Source: Mantamonas sphyraenae (Eukaryota > CRuMs > Mantamonadidae). Taken from it: a stretch of 64,000 nt of DNA. The DNA is taken from contig JAPMXV010000054.1 in NCBI GenBank assembly GCA_026936335.1, positions 186,001 through 250,000 on the forward strand, read 5' to 3'. Each line of letters opens with the position of its first letter. Position 1 is the stretch's first letter. This document shows positions 63,601 through 64,000 of the stretch, one piece after another. Both the position numbers and the translations under genes were made by a program. The notes below the pieces were generated by a model. The model was not told the origin of the DNA. It searched no databases and saw only the letters and a program-made list of their open reading frames with translations.

Positions 63601-64000
63601 CTCATGTCTTCCGTGTCCCGTGCCCCCTTCAGCAGCTGCAGTTCACGGTGAGGCAACCCGTGCGGGTTCGGCACAAGCCTCTCCAGCTCTTCAAACTCTC
63701 TCTTCTCACGCTCTTCTTGCTCCAGGCGCTCGCGCTCCTCCTCTGCCGCCCTCTCCTTCTGGGCCTTTTCGTCGTCGATGCTTGCTTCGCCCTCGGCGGC
63801 TTCGTCGGCCCCGTCGCCGTGTCCATCTCCAGCCCCGCCCGCAAAATCTTCCTCCTCCTCGCCCTCCTCCTCGCCATCCATATCTTGGGCATCGTCTTCC
63901 TCGGCGTCTTCGTCGTCGTCGTAGGCCATGGCTTCCATCGTCTCCATCACTTCTGCGTTGTTCAGCGCTTCTTCCATGGAGCCGAAGCGGTATTCCAGAG
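54687..64000 (-). CDS. Giant HECT E3 ubiquitin ligase with UBR-type finger, SPRY, LamG and UBA domains (N-terminus cut by window edge)
   Basis: At least 3,103 residues lie in one intronless frame, which is still open at the right edge. Counting from Met 63977, the parts are: an acidic N-terminal stretch; a Cys/His finger near 716 (CYTCNMQCCNNCAVQCHENH), probably UBR-like; a SPRY-like segment near 925-990; a LamG/ConA-like segment near 1230-1330 (DGGWQLYVNGELRG); a second SPRY near 1490-1610 (GIGYSRSV-type surroundings, NIMIGICPQS); a UBA-like helix set near 1642 (ALLGMLGYSEGQASELLAAC); a third SPRY near 2425; and a C-terminal HECT domain (about 2760-3096). The HECT catalytic Cys lies in LPESHTCFFQLDLPDYSS. 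It should transfer ubiquitin from E2 to substrate. Domain order recalls the HERC1/HECTD4 group. Confidence 0.9.
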   Translation of the reverse strand, partial: LEYRFGSMEEALNNAEVMETMEAMAYDDDEDAEEDDAQDMDGEEEGEEEEDFAGGAGDGHGDGADEAAEGEASIDDEKAQKERAAEEERERLEQEEREKREFEELERLVPNPHGLPHRELQLLKGARDTEDMSRGAENMHKGINAGRPFYVGFSPRTVSGFNAGSKPLGMVAQAMFVHDTLLYFPEQLEAVSRNRPAEPRSMNEAREHMVEVLLLVSEFLDSRVGCELLASTRCVHMLVPLMFEETHLSASLCNEHVRLLATRICRRLLPQLSMEAMTQVYQGLEMVRGGLHRDDLLLELLHQIGSTYMDALAVEEEQVELARTAAQAAREAHPNGHILMSRALEFVHLVRHLSSNREVYARVHSIVRKVVADLPMLAERVRQGTVERSDMELAMAVLSLVGADMEIVRVGARVSVDAESVSGSYPFATLRGTVVAHEFPNSHVQVVLDEDVRAATLQRGGVPRMVNLTTDKVVAHSPEWPFVASASEHTREDDAGDTMGADDSKSEKQRVGFALEAEMVRGLSWTLAKSHEEHVETLRSSELYALLYTMSFKALKSLATDSASVAVLLEEPECIAAVARLAAKPLDTIGFPNLDGMERKLTALHMRKHGLKLPERLDVEKLRNELVEPVEVKLVHVDASLSAALLSLHMGGEEVDASGSKTSGGEGSSTDVAEASTEGDGEERESSAAVRSKLESMPSGISLGEDGELLDLAEAPYVSQSSNMHWPHRTTCSRADASGLGRKDNRVMCYTCNMQCCNNCAVQCHENHDVVAVSSTGEFFNTDASESGCGCGARGPCKTSAGDRGSEEFLRSGCRALRYDYTEFEVEEVPAGTLLALGLSSKLQVEKPSSEAEPELRRNIHGNLDVMRDLTAEQQWGASSSGTGMCLQVFNTGVTRCCTQDVAHLNRPHVADSEEERETQLRDHMINGYSVAWTSNTHKDELVFGEGDVIGIGRSYTTSDVFVTKNGKYVCALFDNPAGQLCPSVWSYPDPACAVGTGAGNPEAPRCRVRWLTDPAEHRFVRVEALPRVPHPSDVVVEGNEYRGYLEEKGMRTRVSLRVDTRQHRNIKGRMVWKTKKPVTTQFKAHLSVTGSMVLTEVSFVGNGIEGINLPRTYHIALTQEDELHGTRLLSEEELLSEESNIVQDGPSFGSLDTSVGSGFGNTDSSDGGEMAGAANGEDPGSSGEVDGANTGPKEVLPQLSLRLVQHEMAVDLGSDGCVDYMTALMPLKEKLSVEISVHIDALLGEVDKSTYYLWSFTNVRDVEAFIRIRNGRLEVGSYTAGEKDDDGHLAGTSLDMDVHVGHWMTVAAVLDGGWQLYVNGELRGVASSASPLTCKYMASTEGVCSMSVGCATSETDLVRRKAAGEAVEEGSRTSASWRGKVDMLRVMNENIRRDILTSTWNSRTPVSYFTAGSWTFDESMGTTVFDESAHGNNGTLRGTASYTENDHVWSQVSLWRPLLNPAEMSGGSVTTEMDGSYTHKRSYTWTTVRFDQPFGQGVYSWETRLNRLSSGNIMIGICPQSHSTSSYIGYSRSVIGWSFYGCSTGYTYHNGSSRVYGKGVKTGDVVRTTYDAVSGVLEFFLNDESMGVAFSDIKSEEPLYGGVSFYGMDDNISFEGLSLDGNDGSAVAADATMRKERESAAGRLSRRQALLGMLGYSEGQASELLAACGVEADSEEAGAGSESKQDAAQAFVMNRLMDMRSVLLSLDGVAKDEGGGGKEALAGSGSGDEHSESQPNARADDKGKGKDKGKGKAVVALQDVDVDLVQAESQEEVWHLSSNVGTLDSLYTTEVENPAFDVLDLVDEDEGDTSSANKGTEKKKKKDTSKNKKKGEYTPPMALSDGQLTSAAFANRYGHELMRTQYSHTSESLAVLLARRILLQALRHWPRNEAGVADVQLQHLGGLHTLQALLNMFAANQMLHLGSGKQVGAGFQSAMEDGMATRDADEDVRTRPLDVMRSVLIEASEHARELQQEHGVSGVGNDDRSVANVMVEQALQHIVLYVDFSEVSFDPRMTGHPQWLDLNMACEKDTLRFPSLDFALWQLELLFAKQILGGAHLQRTVRVLFALVFSRVQVLHRLRALKVLSLIIGQAGDEVELDLDAAGVLFNHMLTQADPRKQRTVTLPHLMNQVLLELHRAVRHYKLKRGEMDEETMLEQVVIDPVLQLWLEGKTGNEGKSDAKDQRKAKKAKAKQSRDGRRSSRRGGNVSSSSSSSSSSSSSSSSGGAGSSGAVVSVPKNISEADKQLLNYAAFQEYMEVMEVLERLVQHRTLPRYFLAESYLMIRANYNPKMYESAHPYARRTVTQAIHVPHATAIKVTIDSKSKLARDDCMLFTADSRGTQILDVYRHNPFKDRDGARHLHFETGRVYCHFPVRPSLFFDPEMISSKLELQRDGVSVCLTQPGVNTRKLVACAYSHSLPASGVVTLFFQINSLKDKAYFGIAREASTEFANPVGDTSGSYAFRTSGSVGSSGSEIKVKGLSKVSAGDIVGMQLNLDANTLSFSVNRGPFVAAVTNQQLRGHTFRVGITLKSPGDHVTMIGFPRRHQSFATKASGTSNTFGYMMQVRPTEFTTEATTNIMEKHASELDAFAQEQMVFTPQMDQQLTKLLQQVAKTRDRDAMQLDFASFKPKQADLLPFRMLREGVPVSKMQERVLILQQFNKRMNKQLRFVDISTMEVPHTLGHLVGQGRGVILPDSKMKIWSKALVRTQSSKSRVGVTINRHRAFKLIGQAPSERVLEQTVFGQISRQLATVDPRYMRCKPSENAWSLKLEMEHAIDAGGVYREGFTQMIQELQSPHTHLLIPVPNAKHQVGVNRDKFIPNPSLTSKRYEAYFVFFGKLLGISLRTSYTLELNLPSLFWKSLLKLPLHVSDLEAVDQMCVQCNASIANIDKKGVTAEVFQDIIEETFTTINSDGVTVPLVPDGAERAVTFENRLEFVQLVEQYRLHEFDQQVEWVRQGLSSIVPFRLLCLFSWSSVEQRVCGVPDVDLKLLRKITNYRSHAPNSKTVKLFWRVMESFSPQERQDFLRFVWGRSRMPLTLQEMDQQQNTRFILSSANNARNTDGALPESHTCFFQLDLPDYSSFDIMRERLLYACTNCRAIDND

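Overview
The window is nuclear DNA from a GC-rich, gene-dense unicellular eukaryote. The evidence is spliceosomal GT-AG introns (about 70-300 nt), poly-Ser/Ala/Asp/Gly tracts, and eukaryote-only genes (CLN3, PIKfyve, ARPC1, NAE1, CDK7, UBE2J, FIGNL1, HECT E3, tandem RGS, PX-SGK kinase, paraoxonase). A tubulin ligase-like enzyme fits a flagellated cell. The gene content best fits a protist close to the animal/fungal lineage, such as a choanoflagellate; this is inference from content, not from phylogeny. No bacterial operon, CRISPR array or rRNA was seen. tRNAs could not be searched systematically.

Layout. 1-5.6 kb: a large minus-strand gene whose C-terminus carries the RuvC and zinc-finger signature of Fanzor (eukaryotic TnpB-like RNA-guided nuclease), with an in-frame 60-bp minisatellite and a long N-terminal half. 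6-10.2 kb: TTLL and AIF genes, divergent. 10.3-15.2 kb: an LRR/ankyrin protein, then three tandem paralogous small secreted proteins with an invariant six-cysteine module. 15.2-18.1 kb: rhomboid-UBA protease and paraoxonase. 18.1-26.6 kb: PIKfyve and UBE2J, divergent with 46 bp between their start codons. 26.6-34.7 kb: a RING-RAMA-BRCT protein, CLN3 and an NhaC-type antiporter. 34.7-40.6 kb: ARPC1, PX-SGK kinase, NAE1. 41-43.5 kb: a solo formyltransferase-domain protein and an unrecognised acidic protein. 43.5-45.4 kb: a 4-TM protein and an apparent stand-alone ABCC TMD0. 45.4-52.8 kb: FIGNL1, CDK7, a PX mini-protein and a coiled-coil/tandem RGS protein. 52.7-64 kb: an unrecognised protein and a giant UBR-SPRY-LamG-UBA-HECT ligase that runs off the right edge.

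The genes do not form one pathway. Several serve the endolysosomal system (PIKfyve, CLN3, PX proteins, RHBDL4-like protease, UBE2J) and ubiquitin/NEDD8 signalling (NAE1, UBE2J, RING-RAMA-BRCT, HECT). Intergenic spaces are mostly under 250 bp. Two convergent gene pairs overlap in coding sequence. Many 3' splice sites end in CA-rich rather than pyrimidine-rich sequence. The exon models given were built by checking splice motifs and reading phase by hand. The strongest novelty candidates are the Fanzor-like nuclease with its unusual N-terminal region, the six-cysteine secreted family, the RING-RAMA-BRCT architecture and the solo TMD0.
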